The notes beneath the pieces are model-generated. The model was given only the letters and a program-made list of their open reading frames with translations, searched no databases and had not been told where the DNA came from. This document shows positions 22,240-35,739 of a DNA stretch of 64,000 bases, one piece after another. The stretch's first letter is position 1. Each line of letters opens with the position of its first letter. The stretch comes from Spirogloea muscicola (taxonomy: Eukaryota > Streptophyta > Zygnematophyceae > Spirogloeales > Spirogloeaceae): NCBI GenBank assembly GCA_009602725.1, contig WELB01000094.1, forward strand, positions 157,676 to 221,675, given 5' to 3'. A program made the position numbers and the translations under genes.

Positions 22240-25200
22240 AGGCCCGGCCTCCTGGACGCCGCCTGCCTCGCGGCCGCGGCAGCTCAGCGGCCCTCGGCCG
22301 AGGCATCCGCCGTCTCCAGGCTGGTGCAGGAGGCCCACCTGGGCCGCGCGCTCGCGGCGGTCCGCGCCGGGGCGCTCGACGACGCCTGCGACGCCCTGCC
22401 GCACCTCCGGGACGGCCTCGCTGGCGAGCCGCCGCCGGAGCCTCGCTCGGGATGGTCCGCATCGTGCGCCACGGGCCTAAACCCCTAAACCCTAAACCCT
22501 GAACCCTTAACCGTAACCGTTAGAGCTTGAACCCCGAATCCATACACTCTTAATCCGATTTCCTAAAACCTTAACCTAACCAAATCCCTACGCCCCTAAT
22601 ACAATGGAATCCCAAAAAAAACCCTGAAGCCCCTAAAGCTCCAACGCTGAACCCTAGATTTTACCGCTCATTTGCGCCGCAGCTCAGGCAGCCAGCTCAG
22701 ACGCGGCTGAGGAAGCAAGCCCAGCAATGAGGCCGCCTCTGACGCTGTGCTGCTCTCCTAAACCCTAACCGTAATTGAAAGTGATTACTGATTGAGTTTG
22801 CTGCAGGTCGGCAATGTTCCTGAACCCTAACCCTAGCCCCTAAGTGAAAAGTGATCACTGATTGAGTCTGCTGCAGGTCGGCGATGACGGCGCTTGTCGA
22901 GGCTGTGGCGGCCCGTGCACCGGATGCCCACTCCGTCGAGGACCTCGCGCACCTGGCGGTGCTCCGGCTCCACATGCACGAGGGCGTCGCTGCTTCCGGC
23001 AGCACCCGCCTGCAGCAGCTCCTGGAGGTTCTTTTACGGCCTTGCTTCTTACACATCTCATTTTACTAATATTAGATATTAGTGTTGAATATGCCAAGAC
23101 TAGTGGATTGTAACGCTGACCCTGAGGACTGGGTGGTCTGCGCATCTGTGTGACAGGCAGTCGAGGACGAGCAGGTCCACTTGGCAGCGGCGCCGCCGCC
23201 GCTCCAACAACCACCGCTGGCCTGGGCGCCGGCGGCGGTGGCACCGCCCCTCCGGCTGCTCCACGTGCGGCTCCAGCGGCTGCAGGAAGCCTCGGGGATC
23301 AGCGAGGGCAAGCGGGCAGCTTCGCGGCGGGCGGTGCTGCGAGCCGCCCATGCTGGCCTTCTGCACCACGCCCGCACCGAGGGCGCCCACGTGCTCGAGA
23401 GCAGCCTGCTGGCGGCGCTGCTGGCGGTCGAGCACCGGGAGCTGGACCTTGCTTTGCACGTGAGGGATCGCACGCATTACGTCTCCGCCAGGCTCGAGAC
23501 ACGAGCTCTAGATGCCATATTTAAATTAAAGCATGCAAGCTGGATGAGATTGTTGGCCGTGACAGTGCGGCGGCAATGTTGCAGATTCTAGTGCTCTTCC
23601 CGCTCCTGCGCCCACTGGTCGTTGCCATGGCGTGGGATCTGCTGCCCAGCGCGACCACTACCCGTGAAGCCGTCGTGCAGCAACTGTGGGTCGGTGAGAA
23701 GGCCGCAGCACTTGTTGGCGATGCCAGTGGCCCTCGCACAGAGGCAAGCCCTGCTTCTGTGCCGTTCTTTGCTTAGTGCCATGCTGGCTTCGCTGCCGCC
23801 TCCTCCTCGCTAATGCTTGACTGTTGCAGCACATGCCGCTTCATGCACTCCTTCCTGACCGCAATTATCCCTGGTTGTACTCACAGTTGACAAGTCATTT
23901 GATTGATAGCTGATGTGGAATTCAGAAGTCAGCTTGGCCATATGTTCATATACTCATTCTATATTACGTATTTCTAGATTACTCATGATCGTAGGCAATA
24001 GAGGCAACAGAAGATGATCATACACCTCAGTGTGTGGACTCAGTGGCGCTTGTGCCTCTGGTGGCTTGCACAGCCGTCCTGCCTGGACCTGCTCTGCAAC
24101 CAGCTGCAGTACCGGCTGATGTTCGCCGCCGTGGTGCGGCGGGCCAAGGAGGGCTCAAGCGGAAGCAGTGCTGGCAGCAGTGCCGGCGGTGGCCATGCTG
24201 GTGGCGGCGTAGTGGCCGGGCATGGCGACTTCGTTGCCAACTTGGTCATCGAGCGCCTGGCGACGCACTCCCCCATCAGGGTTGATCTCACACGTCCTTG
24301 TCAGCGGCAGCCATTGTTGTGCACAGAGGGCTTTGAGCGGTCGACTCACCAGCCTAGCGGCCCCGTCGGCAGGTGCTGGCGGACATCGTCCCCGAGCTCC
24401 CACCCCAACATGCGCTCGAGCTCGTGGAAGGACAGCCGCTGAACGGCGGGCCAGAGGATGCAGTGCGCCGGTGCGAGGCCCTCCTCTGCTCCCAGGTCGA
24501 TGATCTCGAGATGGAATATGTGACGAGGTGCTTAGCGTACTTGCGTGATGCGTCTAAGGCGACGTAGATGTGCAGTCAGCTCTTGGGGCCAGTGTGTTCA
24601 ACTGACAGTGGCTGCTTTGCTTTGTTAGGAAGCACGACGCGGAGCTGCTGCACATGAGCTACGGCGTGCAGGAGGCCTTGCGTGTCGTGCAGGCCATGGA
24701 GTCGGGGGTTGTAGCCGCCAACCCAGATGACCTCCTCCGTGGCCTGGACTACCACCTGGGCGCCATTGCAAGCCAGCCCCGCCGGGTACTGCTAGTGCTG
24801 CCAGCTGTCTTCCATGTATGCGTGGATAGGTGGTTGTGGGTTTGCCAGTTGTAACATAAGGGACTGTATAATGCACTTAGGTGAATGCTGCTGCCAGCAT
24901 TGACAGTCGTTTGGTGTTCAGCAGCTCTGAAGTCCGTGATCTTGCGGTGCCTTGTCCAGCTGTGGCTCATCGACATCATCATCAACGTCCTCCACATGGA
25001 CTCCAGGGATGTCGCCCCTGCGACTGGTGCAGGAGGAGATGGAGGCCAGCTCGTGCCCCTTGAGCAGGGCGGCAGCCATCCGCCACTCGCCTGCATGTCG
25101 GCCTTGCTCAGCAAGTTGCAAGAGCACGTACCATCCGAGGCCGAGGAGCTGGCAGTGCTGCAGCTGGCTACTGGTGCTCCATTGCCATCTGCTGCGCTTA

Positions 25201-28200
25201 CCACCTCTGCTCTTGTAGACGTTGCCAAGACCATCTGGTGGGACCGTGCGTTCCGACTACGGGCGCTGCTGGACGACTGGCAGTGGCGCCTGGCAGTCCT
25301 GCGCCGCATGGCGCCGGCCCCACAGCGAGCCTGGCAGTGGCACGAGATGCTGGCTGTGCTCCGTGCGGCGCCTTCCTTTCTCCTGAATATGTGTGCCACT
25401 ATCGAACAAACCCTGAACCCTTATAAACCCATGGCTGACACTAAGTAAGGCCTTGGCAAAGCCATGAAGCCCAAGTGCTGCGCCTGAGCCCTTGGCTGAT
25501 TGACGGACTTGACATTGTGTCCTCCTCCTGTTGACTGTAGTTGTCGGACTCGCTCCAGGTGCGTGCAGCGTGCGGAGTTTGCGCTGGGCGAGGAGGCGCT
25601 GCAGCGCTTCGACCTGCCACCCGAGGAGGCGGCGCTGCTGCAGCTTGCCGAGTGGGTGGACAGGGCCATGGCCCGAGCCTCGGTCGGACGCACCCCACCC
25701 CTGGCCCCGCTGCTCCCCACACAAGCACCTTCGCTTACCCCTGCTGGACAGTGCATTGCTTCGTGATGGCCGCCTCTGATGCATCTATAGTCTTCAAGCG
25801 TTCACTCGAGAATGCGCGCTCTGGTGTTCAGTGGTTGAGCAGAAAGTCTAATTGCAGTGGCCTCTTGGTTTGCACTTTGATTGTTATGCATTAGCTGCTG
25901 AGAATCTTGGAAGGAGCTCAAGAGTGTCCTATGCTGTACTGCAATGTCAAGCTCCATCTGCCATCACACTATGACTGATCTGCTGGCACTGGCGCTATCT
26001 CACCACTTGCAGCAATACGACTCCTTGCAGGTGGAAGGAGCTATCTCCCGCATGGCAGAGGGCAGCTTGTCTGTTGAGGCTCTTAATTTCGCGGCCCTGC
26101 GTGCTGAGCTATCGCCGCTCGCCAGCGTAAGTTGGCTGATGGCACAGACAAACCAGACTCTGTTGCTAGTACATGCTTGGCAGGCCTCCAAAGGGGATGC
26201 ACTTGTAGCACTGCAGTGGTTGTCTCAACTGATCCATTCTTGCAAGAGCCCCATCAGCCTCATCTGCACTTCATTCAAGTGCAGGTGATGCTGTGCCTGG
26301 ATGTTGCAACAACCTCGGCAAGGTCGCCTGACATGGTGTTTCACCTCCTTGACAAGGTGGGTTAACAACTGCAGCAGAAGCTCATCTCATGCCATCTCCA
26401 TTTGCGGCTACTATGAGGAGCTTTAGAATGTCCCATCTGAGAGCTCTCAATACATGGGTAGTTGCAGTGTTGGAAGTGGTACTGGGCTTGTGCTTCTGAA
26501 GCACTTAGACTAAGGCAACTCACATATTGCTGCCGTCTGCAGGCGAAAGAGTTGCTGCCATTGTGCAGAGAACAAGCAGCTGCAGGAAAGGATGACCCCA
26601 GCATCGTCGGCTTTGCCTGCCAGATGCTAGCACACCTGCAGGAGATGCAAGAAGAGGTACCCAGCCTGTACGATCGCGACCTGCGCGCTCTGCCTGCCTG
26701 CCTTATGATCACTCTTGTCAAGCTGCGAATACTTGAAAGCTTGATCAGTGCCCGGGGATGGAAGGCACTGAGAATTCTAACACTGAAGCCTAGACACTGA
26801 GGCTTGAGTAAGAGCTCCAGAGTGTCCTGAGGTCCCTAAGAAGCACAGCAACCACTTTGCCTCCACTGAATAGCTGCCTTTGTGACTTGCAGGACCCGAC
26901 TCAGCCACTGCAGCGCCAGCTGGCAGCGCCCGCCTGGGGCGGAATGGAGCGCAAGGTGCCGGGCCAGCGGGCGCTGAACTCCCTCATGAAGCTGGTCGAG
27001 GCTGCCCACCAGGGCAAACGCCAGTTCCTCAGCGGTACCGGCTTCCAAAGAAGACCTGCCACAGACGAGTTGATGAAGCATTTGCCTGTCTAAAATAGAT
27101 GGGTACTGGGAGCAAAAAGTAGATGTTGTCTGTACAGAAGTGCATGCGTTGTCATGGCTAAGTTGCTCAACTTGATGCTAGTGAGGGCAATTCAGAGCAG
27201 TTAGAACAGAGTGCATACTCTGTTTCTGACAGCATAGCTAACCGGTAGTAGTGGTAGTAGCCAGTCTTGACGTGTCCTCCGAAGCAGCTGCTCACCGCTG
27301 ACTTTGTCGTTTCAGGGGAGCTCAATAACCTGGTCAAGGCCCTCTCAGACGACAGCGAGGGCCTGCCGTCGCCGAGGACGCTCTCGAGCGCTAAGGAAGG
27401 GCGGCTCTTGGGGCACGCCGCAGCTGTCAGGCACGAGTTGGTGCCGGCGTTGAGAAATAGCAGCTCGGACACGCCCAGATCGCCCGCGGCCAGCGAAGAC
27501 GCCATGCCGCCGCCCGGCAAGCCCGAGGACCTGGCATCCATCCTCTCGCTGGCCCGACCGCTGGAGGAGAAGCTGCCAGCGCCTCTCCGCATGCCTATTC
27601 TTGGCCGCGATGACTCAGTGCGGCTCGAGGACTCCAGCAGCTATCTTGCGGCCTTCATACATTACGTGGCCACCATCGGCGACATCGTGGACGATGTGGA
27701 TCCGACACACACGTTTGACTACTTCTCGTTGCTCTACGAACGGCCCAGCGATGTAGGTCTGCGGGCTTTATTGACGTTAAATCTCTAACACCTTAAAGAT
27801 GACTGTAAATGGCTACTTAAGAAGTGGAGTTCCGATAGATTTGAGAATTTTAAGCAGGAGAATCAGAAGAAGACAAGCAGCTAGAATCCACTGCCTAAGT
27901 ATGCGTCCTGATCTCATTGGTACATGCAGCTCCTCACGCGTTTGGTTTTCGAGCGGGGCAATGCTCGCGCCGCCAGCAAAGTTGCGGCAATCATGGGCCA
28001 GGACCTGGTGCAGCAGGTGGTCTCGGCATGCGTACCGCCCGTCCTCCCTCCTCCTGCTTCTGACCAGACGCCACGCTGGGCCAGCTTGGCATTGCCAGAC
28101 CGGCAGCTGTACCAGCTGCAGCTTGAGGTTGTGCGCCACCTTGCGGACCTCAACCCCATCAGGGCCGTCTTGGCCTGCGTCTTCGGCGAGGCCATCAACA

Positions 28201-31200
28201 CCCATGAGGCCAAGCAACTGGAGGATTTCGCCATTGAGCAGTCTACAGAGTGAGCAACGACTTTTCTGGTTGATGAACTGCTCACAGCTCACCATAGTCA
28301 TCAGCAGGCTTTGCATATGGACTTAGCGCCTCATGCGTGCACAAGTTGCCCTGTGATAGGTACCCAACCTTGAGAAGGTGGATTGGGGTTCAGCTCGAGC
28401 AGCGCAGGCTTGAGGCCCTTGTGTCTGGACCTCAAGCTGCGCTGCTGGACGTCCAGCCCGGGCTGAGCTCCAAGTCACAGTCGATGAAGAGGGCCAGACA
28501 GTCGGGCATCGACAGCAACAATGGTCTGCTTCATAGACCCTGACCATCAATAGTCCTACTGCTCTAAACTCTTGCTCAGATTGCTATTAGCCAGCATAGC
28601 TTTTGGCACAAGTGAAATCAAGGAGCACCATTTGTCTGTGCAGCTGAGCAGGTGCCGACAGGGACAACCTTGACAGGTCGAGCTGAGGCCGTCAAGTCAG
28701 CTCCTAGAGAAAGCGTTCTACGAGCTGACTCTGCTGTGGTTATGAGGTACCTCTTGCATAATCACTCATTCAACATGTCTGGTTGTTTACAGCTGCTACT
28801 ACACTCCACAGCAAAATTTGAGAGAATAAGCTCAAGAGCAGACAAGCCTTACCGCATGAGTAAGGAAAAAGGATTCCGTGACATAAAATTCAGCCCTTGC
28901 TGCAGGCTGACGGATGAAGGCAAGCTCCGAGAAGCCGTGGCCTTGGCGGACAAGTTCGACCTGCAAGGGGCCCCAGACAGCATGCTGAAGGCGCTTGCGT
29001 CCCAGCCGGGTCCTGACACCTGGAAGTACTGCATGAGGCTGCATGATCGGAAGCTCGCCGCGGAGCTAGCCCTCAAGTAATCTTCTAACAACTGCTTCAT
29101 GGCTATTGAGCTTGGAGCTTTGTCGTCTTCGTCTTAAGATCTGGTGGTTCATGTGTCACCATAATACAACAGGGTGATGACTTGTACTGTGCAGGAGTTT
29201 AGCTCAGTGGGATTTGCTTCCAGCGCTGGAAGTCCTGACCATGTGCACTCACTACCTTCAGCTTGGCAGTCCCCTGTACATTGAGGTGGGCTGTCCTTGA
29301 GCTGGTGTTGTCGCAACTGTTCAATGTGCACCTGTGTCTCGTTTTTGGTCACAGTACCTCTACATGCAAGAAGCAAGCTCGTGGCATTTCAGATAGACTG
29401 AAAAAGTGGTCATCTCCGGCGGGTCCTTCACCATCTACGCTTCTCATGTTTCTGCAAGTACCTTGACCCTACTCTCTAGCCTGAGCCTGGCTTCTGTTGA
29501 ATTGATGGGCAGGTGAAGGAGGCTAAGCAGAAGCTGCAGCGCTACAAAATGATTCTGCAAGTGGATGACCAATCGAGCACGTGGCAGGAGGTAATTCCTT
29601 TCTTTTCTAGCGGGACTTGCTCTATTATCACCTACATGGGCACGCCCAATTCAAGCAGCAGCAGCCTTGAGCATAACCTGTGCTGAAGATCTGTACTTCC
29701 TTTGAATCTGCGCAATCCTGCCTCCATGTTGAAACCGCTGGTTAGCCAGAGGCTGTTTTGATATTAGTGCTCACTGTGAGATGTACTGGAGCAGGTTGAG
29801 CTGCAGTGCAACACCGACCCAGAAGGTCTGGCGCTGCGGCTGGCAGAGCGCGGCAAAGTCGATGCAGCCATTGAGGTCGGCAACTTATGCCAGCTGCCCA
29901 AGGAGCTTCAGTGCGAGCTGCAGGGCCGCCATCTTGTGGACATAGTGAAGGGCAGCCCGCTGGACAGCAAGGGCAGCGCTGCCGCCCTGCAGTACCTGGG
30001 AAGGATTCAAGAGTCAAAGGATGCGCTGGCCATTCTTCTGGTTGCTCTGGAGCAGCTCACCAGCATCCACACGAAGCAACTCCTTGTTGGTCTCTCCTGT
30101 GTCACGATAATAATCTCGCACTAATGCAAGCCAACTACGGCTCTGAGCTCGAAGTGTGCAGTCCAGTCATGGCCTTTTTCAATCCTCATCCTGATATTGC
30201 AAGTGTGCGGATATGAGCTGGGCTGGCTTCAACTTGAATGCTGAGCGTATGATCTGGAGACCAGCTTGATTGAGTGCCCGGACTGACATTCACAGATGTT
30301 GTGGTGCAAATCTCAGGTGAAGTTCCTCCTCAAGAGGCAAGGTGAGCGCCTGGCTGTGCACGAGCGGCAGAGGTTGCAGAGGCTTGCACTGGTGCTGGGC
30401 ATGCTGGCGAAGCTCCCACCGCCGTGGCAGCTCCGGTGTGTGCGGCTGCACGAGCACCCACATCTAATACTGGAGAGCCTCCTCATGTGGAAGCAGACTG
30501 CCCATGTGGCGCAAGTGCGTCTCGGCCCCTTAGCAGCAACCTCAGATAGCAGCGACCTCAGACTGTCTTTCGCTTTGAGTGTCGTCTCTTTGCACTGTGC
30601 AGCAGCTCCTGTAAATGCCATGCTATGTCGTCTGCAGCTCCTTCAAGGCTTCCCCGAGCTGAAGGACGACGACCTGCTGGCAATTTACGCGGCCAAAGCG
30701 ATCGCGTCCGAGGGGAGTGGGGAGAGGACCTTTGTAGCACAGCTCAGTGCGCGGCCTGCAGCCCCTTCGCCTCCTCCGACTCCTGCGCCTCCAGGCAGGG
30801 GGGTGGGCGTGATGCGCCGCACCTTCGCATGGTCGTTGGCGTCCTCTCCTCGCGAGGCACGACGATCCCCGTTCTCGCCTTCTGCGAAGCCGAGGCGGAG
30901 CCTGCCTTCCGTCTCGCAAGGGCTTCCTCCCTCTCAGAAGGCGGCCTGGGAAGCCATGACTGGGAATCCCGTCAGCACTGCCGGGCCTGAGCGGCACGTC
31001 GCTGATGTCGGGCTGCAAGGGCAGGAGAGCGTGCTGACAGGGAACGAGGAGTGGGACGCTGCAAAGCGGCTGGCTCACACTTATGAGAATGCTCCTAGCG
31101 CTGCTCTTTGCGAGGTACTCTACTCAAGCCAGCAAAATGTCTGGAATTTGTGTCTTAGCAAGCTTCTTCACATCGTTGTCAAAAGTGGGGCAAAGGCAAA

Positions 31201-34200
31201 GCTAATACTTGTGCACTGCAAGGTGACAGTACTTAAGAGTTTGTATCTAATACATGAGAGTTTGTACTTGACACATGGATGCATAGGGACAACGCAAATA
31301 TGTAGATGCTAAGACGTGTCCTCGTAGGACATCTACCTGGGCTTCCGCCAGAAGTGACACCAGCATTGCCCTTGTCAGGCCATCTTGGCGCTGTGCTCGT
31401 CCGACGAGGTCGCGGCCAGGCTGGCTGTGACGCTGTCCGAAGCGGAGATCACTGGCCAGCTGTCGGGCAAGGACGGGGTTGCCTCAATCAACTTGGAGAA
31501 GGCCTACCATGCCGCTCTGACTTTTGCCAAGGTTGGGGCCCCTTGCCCATCGCATGATGTCACATCTTAATGGTCAAGGTTATTGGTTGGTTTCACAAAT
31601 GACTTTGCATTCTCTGCTGTTGCTACAGGTCCTCTCCTTTGCACAGAGGCTACTACAAGGGCTACGTCCTTCGTCAATTAAGAAAAAGGAGGACTCAGAA
31701 GGGAGCAGCAAGGCCAGCGAAGCCGACTATGCAGACGACTCAGTAGCGAATGGTGACAAGAACGTAACCGATGGTCAGCTTCCAGCCAGGCAAGGCTCTG
31801 GCATCAAGGCTTCTGGGCCATCACGTAATAGCATCGCGAGCAAGGAGGCACCTCTTAGTGAGGTGGTGCGGCTAGCTGACCAATGGCGACCACGCATGGA
31901 GCTCCTGTGCAAGTTGCTCAAGGCGGGATACACGGCATCGGCAGACGACCTGAGCTCGGATGCCAGGGCCCTGGCGCTGAGGGATCAGCTCCTGCAAGAG
32001 GAGCGCTTTGAGTTGGCTTTGCAGACATGTGTTAAGTGCCAGGTGATTGACTGGGACAGCTTGGAAGTGTTAGTTGGCCACTTGTAGATTCATCTGGATC
32101 AGACAAGCTTGTCATGTCTCAGTTAAGCAGCAACTTATCACCGCTTATGGCTGCCTTTGGTGCTTAATGTCTGGGGTCATGCCTTGTCCCAGCAGCTGGA
32201 CGAGGCTCCGGTGTGGATTGGGTGGGGCCAGTCTCTGCTACTCATCGGTCGATACAACGAGGCCTGGATCAATCTCGGGTCACACACCACAAGCCCATAG
32301 ACACAGCCGTTCCATTGCTCTTTCAATTTGACTAGAATAGAACCTTCAATCATGGTAGTCTGCGGCTCAGCTGCAACTTCGTCGGGTCCTCTTCTCCAGC
32401 TTGACATTGCAAGTCCTGCTAGCAACATGCAGCTGGAGGCTGCGCCATCAGCTCTGCTGTTTGACTTTAGGCAATGTCTAGTGTGTGCAGGCACGTCCTC
32501 AGGGGAGGCGAAGTCTCTCGAGCTGCGGAGGTGGCCCTCACAATGGTCCACTGCATAGAGTCCAGCCCACCCACTGACGTGCCGGCGACACGCCAATTGT
32601 AAGTGCACTGCCGAGTGCACCATGTGGACGATTGTCCATGTTCACATGGGATGCCAGACCACTAAGTGCACGTCATTCTGCTCGGCGCCTACCACTAATG
32701 GCGTGACTGCTAGGACTGCTAGGACTGCCAGGACTGCTAGGACTGCTGGGATCCATTTGTCAATAATGGATAGATTGCATGACATGCTTGCATTTGCCAG
32801 GTATGTGCACATGGAGCGCAGTGTGAACTCTGCCTCAGAAGATGCGCTCTCAGCCGACTCCTACCTGGATGTGCTCCACATACCGCCGCCGATGTCATCG
32901 TCCCTGCAGCCCCGCCGCGTGTCGGGAGAGTGGCCAGAAGGCTCCTATCGCACGCCTCTTGTGACAGGGGCCGAGCTACCCGCCAGTCACCTGGATGACC
33001 AACGGTACAAAGAGTGCGAGCGCTATCTTCGTGAGGTATGGACGTGGGGTGCCTGATCATTGACACTGAGCTGAGCTTTACCTGCTAAACAACGCTTTAC
33101 TGCAACAATGCCTGGAAGAATAGTCACGTGTGTAATCGAATGATGTAATTGATCCTGAATAGAGACTTATATTAGGGGTGGGTCAAGAGCAGGTTATGGA
33201 AGTCAATGCAGACCAGGCGAAGGCAGCGTCTAAAAGCTGCGAGTTCTTTGTGGGTTTTGCCAGTATGCCAAGCGAGAGCTCCCAGCTTTCCAGTTCCGGC
33301 ACGGCAGGGTCGTGGAGGCCTGCCGGCTCTTCTTCCCAGTGGGGGGCCTTCCGCCGTCGCTCGCGTCTCTCCTCCCGCCCTCGCTCTCGTCCTCCACCAA
33401 CTCTCTGACCTCCCTCCAGACCTCAGCTCCCGCCACAGGGCCGGCTCAGAGCCAGCAGAAGCTAGACCCATTTGGCACGCAGTTTGGCACGCTCGAGGAC
33501 TTGTGCGAGCTGTGTGTCGCTTTCGGTGCCATGGACAAGCTGGAAGACGTCGTCAGCACCTGGGAGAGCAATGGCGAAGACGGGTCTGCAGCAGATAGCG
33601 GAGCCACCGCCCTGGCACTGACAAGGCTGGCTGCGTACTGCGAGGCTCACCGCCACTTCAGTCACCTCTACCGGCTTCAGGTGCAGCAACTTGCTCAGGA
33701 ACCTTGCATATGTGCCATTTCCATTGCTTCGAGGAGCAAATGTAATGACTTTTTTTGGCAATGTTGGGCACGTCGCTGGTACTTAACATGCAAGCAGCAG
33801 CGTCTATTGTCCAAAGGAGGTTTTGGGAGGAGAACTGCATGAGCATGAAGGAGGGGTCTATCATAGCACTTCTATCTTCTGAAGACTGCCTATTCTGAGT
33901 GAACCCTGCTCAGTCCTCACCAACATGGACCTGTTGCGTAACAATCCCTGCAGATCCTGCAGAAGGATGTCATAGCTGCAGGCTTGACCTCCATCCAGCT
34001 ATTCCATGGCACGGCAACAACAGATCAAGCAGTTCGCCTGTTGGAGCAGGCAAAGGTCAGCCATCACACGGAGTCAGTACATTGTATGATCACTTTTGAG
34101 GTTAAATGTAATTCTAGGTTCCGTGCCAGAGTCTTTCTTGTAGGCTCTTGCATGATCCTGTTGCGCTTGCTGAGCCTGGCATGGTATTATGTCTTCGATC

Positions 34201-35739
34201 CTTGATATTTTATGAAGACTCTGTCTTGAGATATATTAAGACAGTGTCACTCGTCCATCACATCTTGTTAACAGGTGCACATTGAGGAGGGTCTCAGCTT
34301 AAGGCAGCAACAAGCAGGGCTTCCGGGTGCGGGTGCTGGCCTTCGCGGGGCCCGAAGCAAAACAGCATCAGCCAAGCTGACAGATGAAGACCTCATCCGC
34401 CTGAGAACTCGCATATCACTACAGGCAAGTGCCTAAGAGTTATCCTGAGTAAGCACCATTAGTACTGCTTCAACTGTTCACTGCTGGAAGAAAGTTAAAC
34501 TGAATACAGCATGTATGTCTTGGGTGAAGCGAGATAAGTCTTCAGGCTGCTCTATAACTCTTCAAGCTTGGCAACAGGTGGAGGTGCTGAAAGCTTTTAC
34601 TGATGCAGAAGGTCCTCCATGGATGCATTCCATCTTTGGTAATGCAAACGACAGCGACTCGACGAAGTGAGCACTCGTGTCCGAACCCCTCCCACCCACC
34701 TTCGGCAGCCGAATGGCTTCTCAGTGTTTGCTTGCTCCATGTGATGTGCTACCAGTATCCTTTATAAGAACATGCCAATAGTGATGCTTCCCCTGTTGAC
34801 TTGCTAAGAGTGTGGCTTCAGGAGTTGGGGTGCTTCGTTGCATCAACTTCTATAGATAAGTAAGTATTGTGCAGGCTGTGAGAAGCTCATATGCTAAATG
34901 AGAAGCTCATCCTCTTACCATCACAGGAAGAAGTGTGAGGTGGCCGAGGCATTAGCGGAGCGGGCATTCCCCCTGGCCTTCCGGGTCGTCTACGAACTGG
35001 CATTACCGGCTGCGCATGTCTGGGCTGCTGCTGCAGCCAACTTGGCTGGCCGCCACCTGTCACGTCAGCTTGCGGAGCTCCTGGCAGGCATCCGCGGCAC
35101 GCTGGACGAGGCCGACTGGGACTCTGTCCTAGGTGCTGCCATTGCTGTCTACGCCCGCACGCACAGGGAGCGGCCGGACAAGCTCATAGACCAGCTTTCC
35201 TCTGATCACAGGTGGGTTTCTATGGCACGACAGCGCGGAACTTGTGAACTTGCATCACAAGTTGTGGTAGACTTGAGCCGGTACTCAATTCTAATGCGCT
35301 CTCATGACACACTCACACGGTCATGTGAAGTTGACTGGCCTTCCTGTTCCTGCTCAAGAGCGATGCTTGTGCTGCTGTGACTCTTGTCATTGTGTTGGTC
35401 CAGGAGGGTGCTTGCTTGTGTCATGGTCGGGCGGCTGAAAAGTGCCTTCCAGTTTGCGGCACGTGCAAACTCCACAGCAGATGTGGAGTATGTGTCTCGT
35501 CAGGTCAGTGCTTCTTTCTGCTGCCGCACAGACTTCTTGGGGCTGATTGGCAATCCTGAGCCTCTTGCCTTATATTACCAGGTAAACATTAATTGTCTTA
35601 CATCGGTTCTGTGGTCCGTAATTTTTGCTTCCTTACATCCATTGTGGTCTAACACTCTTCCTTACTCAAACAGGCAAAGGAATCGGGGGCCCTGGCTGTC
35701 TGGGACATGTGTGAGCAGTGGCTAGTGCACCACCCCTAA
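22240..35739 (+). CDS. ZFYVE26-like: Spastizin/ZFYVE26 homologue, plant type
   Basis: A very large gene of more than 30 exons. In animals spastizin works with spatacsin and AP-5 in lysosome reformation and autophagy; the plant relatives are poorly studied. Early exons (22240-22440, 22877-23028, 23157-23460, 23567-23691, 24072-24279, 24373-24535, 24629-24815, about 24921-25388) are helical and weakly conserved. Strong matches begin at about 27316-27752 (THTFDYFSLLYERPSD), 27929-28249 (VVSACVPPVLPP), 28361-28540 (YPTLRRWIGVQLEQRR), 28906-29078, 29195-29286, 29513-29587, 29793-30089 (DPEGLALRLAERGKVDAA), 30317-30513 (LHEHPHLILESLLM), 31629-32042, 32812-33036 (ALSADSYLDVLHIP), 33267-33680 (FRHGRVVEACRLFFP), 33956-34055, 34276-34423, 34579-34668, 34928-35212 (ERPDKLIDQLSSDHR), 35402-35501 (VLACVMVGRLKSAFQFA) and 35674-35739 (WDMCEQWLVHHP, TAA). 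No FYVE zinc finger is seen. The 5' end is lost in the gap. Confidence 0.85.
22478..22850 (+). repeat. Telomere-like repeats inside an intron of the spastizin homologue
   Basis: CCCTAAA/CCCTAAC-type units at 22478-22505 (CCTAAACCCTAAACCC) and weaker ones at 22745-22770 and 22818-22840 lie in the first visible intron. Many flanking variants (CCCTTAACC, CCGTAACC) suggest decay of a longer array. Confidence 0.75.
22766..22884 (+). repeat. Duplicated 3' splice-site segment
   Basis: AAAGTGATTACTGATTGAGT and, 72 bp later, AAAGTGATCACTGATTGAGT each continue into TTGCTGCAGGTCGGCAATG or CTGCTGCAGGTCGGCGATG. Thus a branch-region, CAG acceptor and exon start are present twice, with telomere-like repeats in between. 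Only the second copy leads into the long open exon (GCGATGACGGCGCTTGTCGA). Confidence 0.8.
32706..32750 (+). repeat. 9-bp minisatellite in an intron
   Basis: About five copies of ACTGCTAGG (one ACTGCCAGG variant) lie in an intron of the spastizin homologue, just upstream of the exon encoding ALSADSYLDVLHIP. Confidence 0.85.

Noticed and set aside
21587-22502. Several long ORFs across the first gap
   Set aside because: They are artefacts of translating Ns; only the 22240-22440 plus-strand part looks coding.
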